From Holdemanella porci (GTDB lineage Bacteria; Bacillota_I; Bacilli_A; Erysipelotrichales; Erysipelotrichaceae), in NCBI RefSeq assembly GCF_019052655.1, contig NZ_JAHQVB010000049.1, positions 1 through 16,266 of the forward strand: a stretch of DNA of 16,266 nt. The letters are read 5' to 3'. Both the position numbers and the translations under genes were made by a program. The notes below the pieces were generated by a model. It made no database searches. It was given only the letters and a program-made list of their open reading frames with translations, and was not told the origin of the DNA. Of the stretch, positions 1 to 9,356 are shown piece by piece; position 1 is the stretch's first letter; each line of letters opens with the position of its first letter.

Positions 1-55
1 CTACAATAATTTAAAGCCGGTATTTTCACATAACCCTACACTATTTTAGAGCGCC

Positions 56-763
56 TTAATCTTCTGCAGTTTCGTTTTTATAATTGTCTAAATCGTTTGG
101 AAAATTGATCTTATTTAGTTTTTTGATACTTAGTTCAATTGAAACATCAATATCAGCATTCGCATCATCAACGGTTTGTGTTCCGGTAAAGCTTAAAATC
201 ATGTGTGAGATTTTTTCGTTTTTGATGGTTGCAACAAGTGTAGCATGATCTAGTTTAACGGATCCCATGTTATCGAGTAGTGTTGCTAATTTGCTTGTAT
301 TGACTTTAAATGTGTAGGTATCATTTTCTTTTTTAGAGGAATCAAATAATTTGCATAATTGATCGTCAGTTAAATCTAGAAATGGGTTGTATGTATTTAA
401 TTTTGAATTCTTTTTAAGTCCGATCTTATCGACTGTACTTTGGGTTTTTGTACCCATAGAATTTAAATATGTTTTTCCATCTTTAATGTAAAAGTTTAAA
501 AAATTATTTTTCACATGATCGCCTGCAACTAAACCTATTGAAGTAGCAACTTGTAGATCTTCTTTTTGAAGAATTTGTGCATCAATATTCATTTTTGAAT
601 CTTTCATATCCAATGTTCCACTGATTTGGGCGCTTTTTAGATTTAATGTATTACCTAATGCATCAAAGAATGTAAGGATGTCATCATTATTTTTTGAGTT
701 TGAACATCCTACAAGGCTAAGCGATAAAAAACAAGTTATAATTAGGGTTAAAATTTTTTTCAT
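56..763 (-). CDS. Putative surface lipoprotein of unknown function
   Basis: This encodes a 235-residue exported lipoprotein. The N-terminus is a classic lipoprotein signal peptide: Lys2-Lys3, a hydrophobic core, then the lipobox Leu-Val-Gly-Cys with lipidated Cys20, so the protein should be anchored to the outer face of the membrane. A frame extends 12 codons further upstream, but the start at 763 is preferred because AAAGGAG lies at the right distance and the signal peptide begins there. The mature part (about 21-235) is hydrophilic, rich in Lys, Asn, Asp and Thr, and looks beta-rich, with short stretches such as SAQISGTLDM and NFYIKDGKTYLN. This recalls the LolA/LppX-like folds of many Gram-positive lipoproteins, but I cannot assign a family. 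It is transcribed away from rpoB from its own promoter at 787-815. No hairpin terminator is visible in bases 1-55. Confidence 0.85.
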   Translation of the reverse strand: MKKILTLIITCFLSLSLVGCSNSKNNDDILTFFDALGNTLNLKSAQISGTLDMKDSKMNIDAQILQKEDLQVATSIGLVAGDHVKNNFLNFYIKDGKTYLNSMGTKTQSTVDKIGLKKNSKLNTYNPFLDLTDDQLCKLFDSSKKENDTYTFKVNTSKLATLLDNMGSVKLDHATLVATIKNEKISHMILSFTGTQTVDDANADIDVSIELSIKKLNKINFPNDLDNYKNETAED

Positions 764-786
764 TCGGAACTCCTTTAAACGTTTAT

Positions 787-815
787 ATTGTATGCACAAT
801 TAGAAGGAATGTCAA
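787..815 (-). promoter_or_regulatory. Sigma-A promoter of the lipoprotein gene
   Basis: On the minus strand, TTGACA (815-810) and TACAAT (792-787) are separated by exactly 17 bp. Transcription should start near 780, giving a leader of about 17 nt that contains only the ribosome binding site. This is a near-consensus housekeeping promoter. Confidence 0.85.
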
Positions 816-827
816 AATGGATAAATG

Positions 828-854
828 AAAAAGCACCTACTTTGTGCAGGTGCT
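828..854 (-). terminator. Intrinsic terminator upstream of the lipoprotein promoter
   Basis: Arms AGCACCT (832-838) and AGGTGCT (848-854) form a 7-bp stem, extendable by C-G and G-U pairs. Read leftward, the hairpin is followed at once by a short U run (831-828). In the rightward direction the hairpin is followed by GAAAAAGG, which is not a termination signal. It therefore acts on leftward transcription, yet no gene ends here; it lies between two leftward promoters (787-815 and 873-901). Confidence 0.6.
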
Positions 855-872
855 GAAAAAGGATAGGCAATA

Positions 873-901
873 TTTATAACTCATTTTTTAAATTTTGTCA
901 A
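873..901 (-). promoter_or_regulatory. Candidate divergent promoter facing the rpoB promoter
   Basis: On the minus strand, TTGACA (901-896) is followed after 17 bp by TATAAA (878-873). A transcript would start near 866 and meet the terminator hairpin at 854-832 almost immediately. Its -35 box is 7 nt from the rpoB -35 box on the other strand, so two polymerases could hardly bind together. The match to consensus is good; activity is unproven. Confidence 0.5.
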
Positions 902-908
902 GTTTTTA

Positions 909-940
909 TTGACATTTGGTGGTTTTACTAGTAGTATAAT
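909..940 (+). promoter_or_regulatory. Promoter of rpoBC
   Basis: A perfect TTGACA lies at 909-914. Two overlapping -10 choices follow: TAGTAT at 932-937 with the ideal 17-bp spacing, and perfect TATAAT at 935-940 with a 20-bp spacer. The start would be near 944-947, giving a leader of about 70 nt before rpoB. The unusual spacing of the better -10 box suggests tuning or help from a regulator. Confidence 0.7.
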
Positions 941-979
941 AAATTGCATAATAGTGTGAGTTTTCAGGTGAAAACCACC
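918..979. repeat. Inverted repeat around the rpoB -10 box, with alternative leader hairpins
   Basis: GGTGGTTTT (918-926, in the promoter spacer) is the exact reverse complement of AAAACCACC (971-979, in the rpoB leader); 44 bp separate the arms. The downstream arm also takes part in two mutually exclusive small RNA hairpins: GTTTTC/GAAAAC (960-965 with 970-975) and AGGTG/CACCT (966-970 with 976-980). Either a DNA operator or a leader structure is possible. Confidence 0.4.
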
Positions 980-1015
980 TAGTATAGTACAAATTCGAAC
1001 GAAAGGATGGCATGC

Positions 1016-4000
1016 ATGGACAACAACAAAGCATATCGTATTGTCTCGTGTGGAAAAAAATCTTCCCGCCGAGATTACTCAAAGGTTAGTGGTAAATTAG
1101 AGTTACCTAATCTTGTCGAAATCCAGACAGATTCATTTAAATGGTTTACGCAACAAGGTATCCAAGAAGTATTTGAAGAAATCTATCCAATTGAAAACTA
1201 TGGAAAAAACATTCGCTTAAATTTCCTTCGTTATCATTTTGAAGAACCAAAATATAACGCAGAAGAATCTATGTATAGAGAATGCAACTTTGCAGCACCT
1301 CTATATGCAGATATGGAATTAGAAGTTACAGACTCAGAAACTGGGGAAGTTGTAACTAAGAGTGAAGAAGTATATTTAGGGGATTTCCCTTTAATGACAG
1401 AAACTGGTACATTCATCATCAATGGTGCAGAACGTGTAATCGTTAGTCAGATCGTACGTTCTCCAGGAGCATATTTTGCGGACAGTTATGATGAAAAAAC
1501 TGGTAAACAAAACTATAGCTGTGAATTAATTCCAAGTCGTGGTACTTGGTTAGAGTTTATGACTGAACAAAAGAAAACTACAAACGGACGTTTAATTAAT
1601 GTTTCTATTGACCGTCGCCGTAAAGTATTATTCAGTATTTTATTCAAGGCGATTGGTATGTCTTTGAATATCGGAGTGAACGAAGATACTCACGATACAT
1701 CAATGATGGAAACATTCCTTCGTGCAATGGGACGTAACTGGTCTGATGTAGCTACAGATGCAGAAGATCGCGAATACATGAATATGTATTTGTTGTTGTA
1801 TACTGCTTTCTTCGGTAAATATGAAGAAATCGAAAACACTTTATTGAACGATAAAGTAAAAACAACGCAGGAAGCGTTACTTTCTTTCTATGAAAATCAA
1901 AGAAGTGATGAAATCCCTACATTAGATGGATCAATCACTTTGATGCAAGCTAAATTCTTTGATCACCGTCGTTATGACTTGACAAAAGCTGGTCGTTATA
2001 AATTACGTAAGAAATTAAATGCGATTGATCGTATGGCAGGTATGACACTTGCTCATGATATTGTTGATGTAAATGGCAACGTATTCATGGAAAAAGGTAC
2101 TATGGTTCACCGTGATGAAAGAAATGCATTACGTGAAGAATTGGCTAAGGGTACTTATTGTGTCGCTTATCCATTCCGCTCAGAATTCCATGAAGAAGAT
2201 ATCGTTTCAATTCCAACAAGCTGGACTACAGGATTAATTGGTCGTGTATTAGCTAGTGATGTTGAAACAGAAGATGCTTATTTAGATGTTGGTACAGTAT
2301 TAACTGAACAAGATGTTTTAGCAATCCAAAAGGCTGTTGAAAATGTTGATATTTTTGCAGGATTGTTTGCACAACCAGTTAAATTAACAGCCGAAAATAT
2401 GGATTCTGTATTTAACTATGGTCAACGTTTATATGCTCTTGGACGTTTAACAAATGCTCAAGGTGAAGATATTGTTGATGCAGATATGGAATTAGTTGCG
2501 AACCGTTATATGGTTGGTGTAAGTCCAGATGCTATCGATAGTGATGTTGAAACACAAGTTAAACAACGTGCTTTAAGTGAAGATATCACAGCATGGTTGA
2601 TTGGTGCATGTGTTCAAGAATTATATATTATTGACAATAATGGGGATGAAGTCCGTATTGCTGGAAATGACCCATTCGCAAATAAACACACAATTACAGT
2701 TTCAGATATGTATGCATTCTTCTCATATAGCTTAAACGTTATGGAAGGTGTAGGAACAACAGATGATATCGATATGTTAGGTAACCGTCGTATTCGCTCT
2801 GTTGGTGAATTGATTCAGAACCAGTTCCGTATTGGTTTATCTCGTATGGAACGTGTCGTTAAAGAACGTATGTCAATTCAAGAAATGGATAGCTTAACTC
2901 CTAGAAAATTGACAAACATTCGTCCTTTGACAGCTGCAATTAAAGAATTCTTCTCTAGTTCACAGTTATCACAGTTCATGGATCAACAAAACCCTCTAGC
3001 TGAGTTGACAAATAAACGTCGTATTTCAGCCTTAGGTCCAGGTGGTATCAGTCGTGACCGTGCAAGTTTCGAAGTACGTGACGTTCACAACTCTCACTAT
3101 GGTCGTATTTGTCCAATCGAAACGCCAGAAGGGCCAAACATCGGTTTGATCAATAACCTAACTACATATGCTCGTATCAATGAATATGGATTTATTCAAA
3201 CGCCTTACCGTAAGGTAAATGCGGATGGTACTGTTAGTGAAGATACAGTTTACTTAAGCGCAGATGAAGAAGCAGATTATGTAATCGCTCAGGCCAATGA
3301 GGTTCGCGATGGTCATTTAGTAAATGAACGTGTTGTAGCTCGTAAGGCTGGTGAAACTATCATCGCTGATCGTAACGAAGTAGAACTTGCCGACGTCAGT
3401 CCAAAACAGATTGTATCTGTAGCGACTGCCTGTGTCCCATTCTTGGAAAACGATGACGCGTCTCGTGCCTTAATGGGTGCCAACATGCAGCGTCAGGCCG
3501 TTCCATTATTAGTTCCTCATTCACCTTATGTAGGTACTGGTATTGAATATAAAATTGCTAAGGATTCAGGTGTTGGTATTGTCGCAAAACAAGATGGTGT
3601 AGTTGAATATGTAGATGGTTTGCGTATTGTAGTTAAAGATAATGAAGGTGAAAACCACACTTATCAATTACGTAAGTTTGCTCGTTCAAACGCAAGCACT
3701 TGTATCAATCAACGTCCAATTGTAGAAGTTGGTGAAAAGGTTGAAAAAGGCGATATCTTAGCTGATGGTCCAAGTATGCAAAATGGAGAATTGGCTTTAG
3801 GTCAAAACGTTGTTATTGCATATACAACATGGCATGGATATAACTACGAGGATGCCATTATCATGTCAGAACGTATGGTTAGTGATGATGTATATACTTC
3901 AATCCACGTAGAAGAATATGATATTGACTGTCGTGAAACTAAGTTAGGTCCAGAAGAAATCACTCGTGATATTCCTAACGTTGGTGAAGCAGCAGTTCGT

Positions 4001-5113
4001 AAGTTAGATTCAAATGGTATCATCATGGTGGGTGCCGAAGTTAAAGAAGGAGATATCTTAGTTGGTAAGGTTACTCCAAAAGGACAAAGTGAAGTTAGTC
4101 CTGAAGAAAAATTATTATTGGCAATCTTTGGTGAAAAATCACGTGAAGTTCGTGACAATTCATTGAAAGTACCTCATGGTGGTGCTGGTATTGTTCATTC
4201 TATTCGTGTATTTAAACGTGGAGATGGATCGGATCTTCCTCCTGGAGTAAATATGCGTGTTAAAGTATATATCGTTCAGAAACGTAAGATTTCTGAAGGT
4301 GATAAGATGTCTGGTCGTCACGGTAACAAAGGTGTCATCTCTAAGATTTTACCTATCGAAGATATGCCATTTATGGCTGATGGACATCCAGTTGATATCT
4401 TGTTGAACCCATTCGGTGTACCTTCACGTATGAACATCGGACAGATCTTAGAAATCCACTTAGGTTACGCTGCTCGTAAATTAGGTGTTAAATTCTCTAC
4501 TTCTGTATTTGATGGTTTATCAAATGAAGACTTACAAGATGTAATGCGCGAAGCAAGCATGACTGTCGATGGAAAACAGGTATTATATGATGGTCAAACT
4601 GGACAACCATTCGATGAACGTATTAGTGTCGGTGTAATGTACATGATTAAGTTGGCTCACATGGTTGACGATAAACTACATGCTCGTGCTACAGGTCCAT
4701 ATTCTTTAGTTACTCAGCAGCCATTGGGAGGTAAAGCTCAAAATGGTGGTCAAAGATTTGGAGAAATGGAAGTTTGGGCATTGGAAGCATATGGTGCTGC
4801 CCACACATTACAAGAAATCTTGACAATCAAATCGGATGATATTCAAGGTCGTATCAAGACTTATGAAGCCATCATTAAAGGTAAAGATATTCCAGAACCA
4901 GGTGTTCCAGAATCATTCCGTGTATTGATGCACGAATTACAAGGTTTAGCAATCGATATTCGTTTGTTAGATGAAAACAATAACGAGGTTGACATCACAT
5001 TAGATGATGATGACCAGGACGTTCATCCAGCTCAACCTTTACCAGAACAAACACAAAAGGAAGAGCTAGTAGACGATATTGAAGAAGAAAATAACGAAGA
5101 AGAGGAGGCGTAG
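1016..5113 (+). CDS. rpoB: DNA-directed RNA polymerase subunit beta
   Basis: RpoB pairs with RpoC to form the catalytic cleft of RNA polymerase. The protein has 1365 residues when started at 1016, because AAAGGA (1002-1007) is 8 nt upstream of that ATG. An in-frame ATG at 1007 would overlap this ribosome binding site. Visible landmarks are the protrusion/lobe start [16 protein letters not shown], the rifampicin region around 648-680 (SQLSQFMDQ, then [12 protein letters not shown]), the Glu945-Asp946 pair in NYEDAII, the active-site [11 protein letters not shown] at 1096-1106 with two Lys residues (1097, 1105), and the C-terminal [21 protein letters not shown] clamp region. It is about 170 residues longer than Bacillus RpoB. 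Most of the extra length is an insertion between about residues 390 and 560, and the rest includes an acidic tail ending in Glu-rich sequence. Residue 666 is Asn where E. coli has His526. rpoC follows after 8 nt. Confidence 0.98.
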   Translation: MDNNKAYRIVSCGKKSSRRDYSKVSGKLELPNLVEIQTDSFKWFTQQGIQEVFEEIYPIENYGKNIRLNFLRYHFEEPKYNAEESMYRECNFAAPLYADMELEVTDSETGEVVTKSEEVYLGDFPLMTETGTFIINGAERVIVSQIVRSPGAYFADSYDEKTGKQNYSCELIPSRGTWLEFMTEQKKTTNGRLINVSIDRRRKVLFSILFKAIGMSLNIGVNEDTHDTSMMETFLRAMGRNWSDVATDAEDREYMNMYLLLYTAFFGKYEEIENTLLNDKVKTTQEALLSFYENQRSDEIPTLDGSITLMQAKFFDHRRYDLTKAGRYKLRKKLNAIDRMAGMTLAHDIVDVNGNVFMEKGTMVHRDERNALREELAKGTYCVAYPFRSEFHEEDIVSIPTSWTTGLIGRVLASDVETEDAYLDVGTVLTEQDVLAIQKAVENVDIFAGLFAQPVKLTAENMDSVFNYGQRLYALGRLTNAQGEDIVDADMELVANRYMVGVSPDAIDSDVETQVKQRALSEDITAWLIGACVQELYIIDNNGDEVRIAGNDPFANKHTITVSDMYAFFSYSLNVMEGVGTTDDIDMLGNRRIRSVGELIQNQFRIGLSRMERVVKERMSIQEMDSLTPRKLTNIRPLTAAIKEFFSSSQLSQFMDQQNPLAELTNKRRISALGPGGISRDRASFEVRDVHNSHYGRICPIETPEGPNIGLINNLTTYARINEYGFIQTPYRKVNADGTVSEDTVYLSADEEADYVIAQANEVRDGHLVNERVVARKAGETIIADRNEVELADVSPKQIVSVATACVPFLENDDASRALMGANMQRQAVPLLVPHSPYVGTGIEYKIAKDSGVGIVAKQDGVVEYVDGLRIVVKDNEGENHTYQLRKFARSNASTCINQRPIVEVGEKVEKGDILADGPSMQNGELALGQNVVIAYTTWHGYNYEDAIIMSERMVSDDVYTSIHVEEYDIDCRETKLGPEEITRDIPNVGEAAVRKLDSNGIIMVGAEVKEGDILVGKVTPKGQSEVSPEEKLLLAIFGEKSREVRDNSLKVPHGGAGIVHSIRVFKRGDGSDLPPGVNMRVKVYIVQKRKISEGDKMSGRHGNKGVISKILPIEDMPFMADGHPVDILLNPFGVPSRMNIGQILEIHLGYAARKLGVKFSTSVFDGLSNEDLQDVMREASMTVDGKQVLYDGQTGQPFDERISVGVMYMIKLAHMVDDKLHARATGPYSLVTQQPLGGKAQNGGQRFGEMEVWALEAYGAAHTLQEILTIKSDDIQGRIKTYEAIIKGKDIPEPGVPESFRVLMHELQGLAIDIRLLDENNNEVDITLDDDDQDVHPAQPLPEQTQKEELVDDIEEENNEEEEA

Positions 5114-5121
5114 TATAAAAT

Positions 5122-8100
5122 ATGAGTATTAACAATTTTGCCTCGATTCAGGTTCGCTTAGCGAGTCCAGAAACGATTTTAAAATGGAGTCATGGTGAAG
5201 TAACAAAGCCTGAGACAATTAACTATCGTTCACAAAAAGCAGAACGTGATGGTTTATTCTGCGAACGCATTTTCGGTCCAACTAAGGACTGGGAATGTGC
5301 TTGTGGTAAATATAAAAAAGTACGTTTTAAAGGTGTTGTATGTGACCGTTGTGGTGTAGAAATCACAAAAGCAAGCGTAAGACGTGAGCGTATGGGCCAC
5401 ATCCACTTAGCTGCACCAGTAGCTCATATTTGGTACTTACGTGGTATTCCTAGCCGTATGGCATTGCTGTTGGATGTAACACCAAAACAATTGGAAGAAG
5501 TTGTGTATTTCGTAAGCTATATTGTTACGGATCCAAAAGAATCTGGTTTAGCTTACAAACAAATTCTTTCTGAACGTGAATTCCGTGAAAACCAAGCTAT
5601 TTATGGTTCAACAGGATTTACAGCTCAAACAGGTGCTGAAGCCGTACTACGTTTATTACAAGATGTTGATTTAGAATCTGAATATCAAGAAGTACAGGAT
5701 GCGCTTGAAAAAGCACAAGGTGAAAAACGTAAGAAATTAATCAAACGTTTGGATACAATCAATGCATTCCGTAATAGTGAAAACTTACCAGAATGGATGA
5801 TTCTGACTAACATTCCGGTAATACCACCTGATTTACGTCCAATGCTTCAATTGGATGGTGGTCGTTTTGCGACAAGTGATTTGAACGACTTATATCGTCG
5901 TGTTATCACTCGTAACAATCGTTTACGTAAATTGTTAGATTTGGGTACTCCAAATATTATCGTTCAAAACGAAAAGCGTATGTTACAGGAATCTGTAGAT
6001 GCTTTAATTGACAATGGTCGTCGTTCAAAACCAATTACAGGTGCTGGTGGACGTGCATTAAAATCATTGTCTCATTCATTAAAAGGTAAACAAGGTCGTT
6101 TCCGTCAGAACTTATTAGGTAAGCGTGTTGACTTCTCTGGTCGTTCTGTAATTGCCGTTGGACCAGATTTGAAAATGTACCAATGTGGTATTCCACGTGA
6201 AATGGCAGTAAACTTGTTTAAACCATTTATCATTAATGAAATCGTAAACCAAGGATTAGCACAAAATCCTAAAAATGCAGAAAAATTAATCGAACGTCGT
6301 GATCCTCGTATCTGGGACGTTGTTGAAACTGTAATCGACGGATATCCTGTATTAATGAACCGTGCACCTACATTACACCGTTTGGGTATTCAGGCCTTCT
6401 TGCCTAAATTAGTAGAAGGACGTGCAATGCGTCTTCACCCATTAGTATGTACTGCGTTCAACGCCGACTTCGATGGTGACCAGATGGCCATCCACGTTCC
6501 ATTAGGAGAAGAAGCTCGTGCTGAAGCATTAGTTATGATGCTTGGTTCTCACAATATCTTAGGTCCTAAAGATGGTAAACCTATCGTTACGCCAGGACAG
6601 GATATGGTTATGGGTAACTTCTATTTAACAATGGAAGAAACAAAAGAAGAATTCTTTGCAGAAGCTAAACACTACGAAGAAGTTGGCTGCCCATTAGAAG
6701 CAGCTCACTGGCACCGTTTTGGTGAAAGTGAAGGGCATGTATACACAGATGAAGATGAAGTTATGATGGCATACCAGTCGAAACAAGTTCACCTTCACAC
6801 TCGTATCGCATTGCCTGTATGCAATATGCATAAAACATCGTTTGATGAAAAACATAAAAATGATTATTTAATTACAACAGTTGGTAAGATTGTGTTCAAC
6901 TCAATGTTCCCTGAAGATTTCCCATATATTAATGAGGTATCAAAAGAAAACTTTATTAGTACTCCTGATAAATACTTTATTGCTCCAGGACAAAACATTA
7001 AAGAATACATCGAAGCTATGCCTTTAGTTGAAGCGGTTAAGAAAAAAGATTTAGGTAAAGTTATTGCCGAAGTCTTCAAACGTTATGATGCGGATCAAAC
7101 TGCTGAAATTCTTGACCAAATCAAATCTTTAGGATTTGAATATTCAACAGTAGCTGGTATTACAGTTGCCTTGTCAGATATCGAAGTGGCTCCTCACAAA
7201 GATGAATATATCGATGAGGGTCGTGTTAAAGCCGATCAGTTGAAACACTTACAACGTAAAGGTATGTTGACAATGGAAGAATGGGAACGTCACTTATCTA
7301 AGATGTGGGATGATCAAAAAGACAAGATCGTAACATCATTGATGAAAAACTTGCCTCGTAAAAACCCAATCAACATGATGGCGACTTCTGGTGCTCGTGG
7401 TAACGCGTCAAACTTTACTCAGTTAGCTGGTATGCGTGGCTTAATGGCAAAACCTGGCCACGCTAAAGCTGGTGCTGGTGAATATGTACCAACCATCATA
7501 GAAGTTCCTATCTACTCTTGTTTCCGTGAAGGATTGAACGTAAGTGAGTTCTTTATCTCGACTCACGGTGTGCGTAAAGGTCTTACAGATACTGCCTTAA
7601 AGACAGCCGAATCTGGTTACTTAACTCGTCGTTTGGTTGATGTTGCCCAAGATGTAATTATCAAAGAAGATGATTGTGGTACAGATAAGGGGTACTGGAT
7701 CGAAACATTAATGGATCGTAAAACAAACTCTGTTATCGAACCATTACAAGATCGTTTAGTTGGTCGTTATTCTAAACAAGATGTAACAGATCCAAAGACA
7801 GGTGAAATAATTATTGCGAGTGATGAATTCATCACTGATGAACTTGCTAAGAAAATTGTAGATGCAGGTGTTACAGGTATGTATATCCGTTCTGTATTTA
7901 CTTGTAAGTCCCGTTTAGGTATTTGTCGTAAATGTTATGGACGTAACATGGCTACTGGTAAAGACGTTGAAGTTGGTGAAGCTATTGGTATCATGGCGGC
8001 TCAATCAATTGGTGAACCAGGTACACAGTTAACAATGCGTACATTCCATACAGGTGGTGTTGCCGGTGCCGGTGCAGAAGATATCACTCAAGGTTTGCCT

Positions 8101-9006
8101 CGTGTTGAAGAATTATTCGAAGCTCGTTGTCCAAAAGGTGTTGCGGTAATTGCTCAGATTTCAGGTGAAATTACTTCAATTGAACGTATTGAAGGAACAA
8201 TGCGCCAAGAAGTTATTATCACAAACGAACACGAAAGTGTTTCTCATAAAATCAACGCGAACCAGTCTATGCGTCCATGGGTTCAAGTCGGTGCAAAGAT
8301 TGAAGCCGGTGTTGCGTTGACTGAAGGTCCATTAGATCCAAAAGAATTATTACGTGTTGCTGGTGTACGTGAAGTTCAAGACTATATCTTGAAGGAGGTT
8401 AAGAAAGTATACCAAAGCCAAGGTATCGAAATTAGTGATAAGCACTTGGAAGTAATGATCAAACAGATGATGAAGAAAGTAATCATTGTAGATAGTGGAG
8501 ATACTGATTTAAATGTTGGTGTTCAATTATCATTGAATAACATCACAAAAATCAATCGTAACGCATTGTTAAGCGGTAAAACTCCTGCTACATTCAAACC
8601 AATATTATTAGGTATTTCTAAGTCTTCTGTTGAAACAGATTCCTTCTTATCAGCTGCTTCATTCCAGGAAACTACAAAGGTTCTTACAGATGCGACTATT
8701 AAGGGTAAAGTTGACCACTTAATCGGTTTGAAAGAAAATGTTATTATTGGTAAGCTGATTCCTGCAGGTACTGGATGCCAGGGAGATCGTCCACAAAATC
8801 TAATTGTTGCAGAAAAGGCTAAAGAACTTCGTGATAAACGTATTGCACGTATGAAAGAAGTTCATGATGAAGAGTTCGACAAACTAGTATCTGGCTCTGA
8901 TGATAGAGATATGATGGATAGTGTAGAAGCTTCAGTAGAAGAATCAATTTTACAAGATGCAGATACTGCAGACAATAATTCAATGGATATCCAATCTGAA
9001 GAATAA
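5122..9006 (+). CDS. rpoC: DNA-directed RNA polymerase subunit beta'
   Basis: RpoC carries the catalytic magnesium site of RNA polymerase; the protein has 1294 residues. The N-terminal zinc site is Cys59, Cys61, Cys74 and Cys77. The catalytic motif NADFDGD is at 447-453 with Asp449, Asp451 and Asp453. The bridge-helix region ([20 protein letters not shown]) and the trigger-loop region ([20 protein letters not shown], from about 956) are intact, and the second zinc site is Cys852, Cys928, Cys935 and Cys938. It exceeds Bacillus RpoC by nearly 100 residues. Visible extras are about 25-30 residues rich in Glu/His after TMEETKEE (near 510-545) and roughly 11 residues (about 779-790) in the loop before the bridge helix. 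AGGAGG (5103-5108) lies inside the end of rpoB, 13 nt from the ATG, a slightly long spacing. Transcription ends at the hairpin at 9013-9043. Confidence 0.98.
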   Translation: MSINNFASIQVRLASPETILKWSHGEVTKPETINYRSQKAERDGLFCERIFGPTKDWECACGKYKKVRFKGVVCDRCGVEITKASVRRERMGHIHLAAPVAHIWYLRGIPSRMALLLDVTPKQLEEVVYFVSYIVTDPKESGLAYKQILSEREFRENQAIYGSTGFTAQTGAEAVLRLLQDVDLESEYQEVQDALEKAQGEKRKKLIKRLDTINAFRNSENLPEWMILTNIPVIPPDLRPMLQLDGGRFATSDLNDLYRRVITRNNRLRKLLDLGTPNIIVQNEKRMLQESVDALIDNGRRSKPITGAGGRALKSLSHSLKGKQGRFRQNLLGKRVDFSGRSVIAVGPDLKMYQCGIPREMAVNLFKPFIINEIVNQGLAQNPKNAEKLIERRDPRIWDVVETVIDGYPVLMNRAPTLHRLGIQAFLPKLVEGRAMRLHPLVCTAFNADFDGDQMAIHVPLGEEARAEALVMMLGSHNILGPKDGKPIVTPGQDMVMGNFYLTMEETKEEFFAEAKHYEEVGCPLEAAHWHRFGESEGHVYTDEDEVMMAYQSKQVHLHTRIALPVCNMHKTSFDEKHKNDYLITTVGKIVFNSMFPEDFPYINEVSKENFISTPDKYFIAPGQNIKEYIEAMPLVEAVKKKDLGKVIAEVFKRYDADQTAEILDQIKSLGFEYSTVAGITVALSDIEVAPHKDEYIDEGRVKADQLKHLQRKGMLTMEEWERHLSKMWDDQKDKIVTSLMKNLPRKNPINMMATSGARGNASNFTQLAGMRGLMAKPGHAKAGAGEYVPTIIEVPIYSCFREGLNVSEFFISTHGVRKGLTDTALKTAESGYLTRRLVDVAQDVIIKEDDCGTDKGYWIETLMDRKTNSVIEPLQDRLVGRYSKQDVTDPKTGEIIIASDEFITDELAKKIVDAGVTGMYIRSVFTCKSRLGICRKCYGRNMATGKDVEVGEAIGIMAAQSIGEPGTQLTMRTFHTGGVAGAGAEDITQGLPRVEELFEARCPKGVAVIAQISGEITSIERIEGTMRQEVIITNEHESVSHKINANQSMRPWVQVGAKIEAGVALTEGPLDPKELLRVAGVREVQDYILKEVKKVYQSQGIEISDKHLEVMIKQMMKKVIIVDSGDTDLNVGVQLSLNNITKINRNALLSGKTPATFKPILLGISKSSVETDSFLSAASFQETTKVLTDATIKGKVDHLIGLKENVIIGKLIPAGTGCQGDRPQNLIVAEKAKELRDKRIARMKEVHDEEFDKLVSGSDDRDMMDSVEASVEESILQDADTADNNSMDIQSEE

Positions 9007-9012
9007 GAATAT

Positions 9013-9043
9013 AAGGAGTAGGTAGATACCTATTCCTTTTCTT
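9013..9043 (+). terminator. Intrinsic terminator after rpoC
   Basis: AAGGAGTAGGT (9013-9023) pairs with ACCTATTCCTT (9028-9038), giving 11 pairs with one G-U and a 4-nt loop, followed by a T-rich run (TTCTTT). It lies 6 nt after the rpoC stop and immediately before the SD sequence of the next gene, so that gene is probably reached by read-through. Confidence 0.85.
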
Positions 9044-9054
9044 TAGGAGTAAAA

Positions 9055-9342
9055 ATGGAAAAATATTTTAATTTAGGTAGAGCGTATTACACATATTTAA
9101 AAAGCAGCACAAAGAAAGATCAATGTACTGTTAGTGTAATATGTGATAATATTGATATTAAACATAACATAATGGATGGCTTATTGTTTTCAGGTGCCTT
9201 TATATATGATGGATACCAAGAAAATACAGACGGATCTATCATTGTTTGTGACGGAAACATTTCAGTTTATGGATGTGAATTGCCAGATTTAAAGTATGAG
9301 AATTATATATCCAATTCCAATGCCACTATAATAAAAAAGTAG
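9055..9342 (+). CDS. Hypothetical protein, 95 residues
   Basis: I do not recognise this protein. The start is well supported: AGGAG (9045-9049) lies 5 nt before the ATG. The product is soluble, with no signal peptide or membrane segment. The N-terminus is aromatic and Tyr-rich (MEKYFNLGRAYYTYLK), the middle looks beta-rich, and there are four Cys (24, 30, 65, 74). The pairs C24-x5-C30 and C65-x8-C74 are not a standard zinc-finger spacing. A Gly/Asp-rich repeat-like pair (FIYDGYQENTDG, then IIVCDGNISVYG) may be beta hairpins. It lies only 11 nt behind the rpoC terminator with no convincing promoter, so expression probably depends on read-through from rpoBC. Its stop codon lies inside the palindrome it shares with asnA. 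Confidence 0.7.
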   Translation: MEKYFNLGRAYYTYLKSSTKKDQCTVSVICDNIDIKHNIMDGLLFSGAFIYDGYQENTDGSIIVCDGNISVYGCELPDLKYENYISNSNATIIKK

Positions 9343-9356
9343 GACAATTGTCCTAC
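9333..9356 (-). terminator. Terminator of asnA; palindrome shared by two convergent stop codons
   Basis: Bases 9339-9356 are a perfect 18-bp palindrome centred on CAATTG. Leftward it is followed by a run of T (9338-9333 on the complement), making a good intrinsic terminator for asnA. Rightward it is followed by AAAATTTG, a weak signal. The TAG of the rightward gene (9340-9342) and the TAG of asnA (9355-9353) sit in opposite arms. Confidence 0.85.

Noticed and set aside
764..799. Twelve-codon N-terminal extension of the lipoprotein
   Set aside because: It would precede the signal peptide, and it overlaps the SD and the -10 box of the promoter.
1007..1015. ATG at 1007 as the rpoB start
   Set aside because: It directly abuts the GAAAGG ribosome binding site, leaving no spacing; the ATG at 1016 is 8 nt downstream of AAAGGA.
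1234..1422. Antisense open frames inside rpoB, rpoC, asnA and the operon genes
   Set aside because: They mirror highly conserved genes on the other strand, lack ribosome binding sites, and their translations resemble no protein.
8949..8976. TTTACA-N16-GACAAT as a promoter for the 95-residue gene
   Set aside because: Both boxes deviate from consensus, the spacer is short, it lies within rpoC coding sequence, and transcripts would still meet the terminator at 9013.
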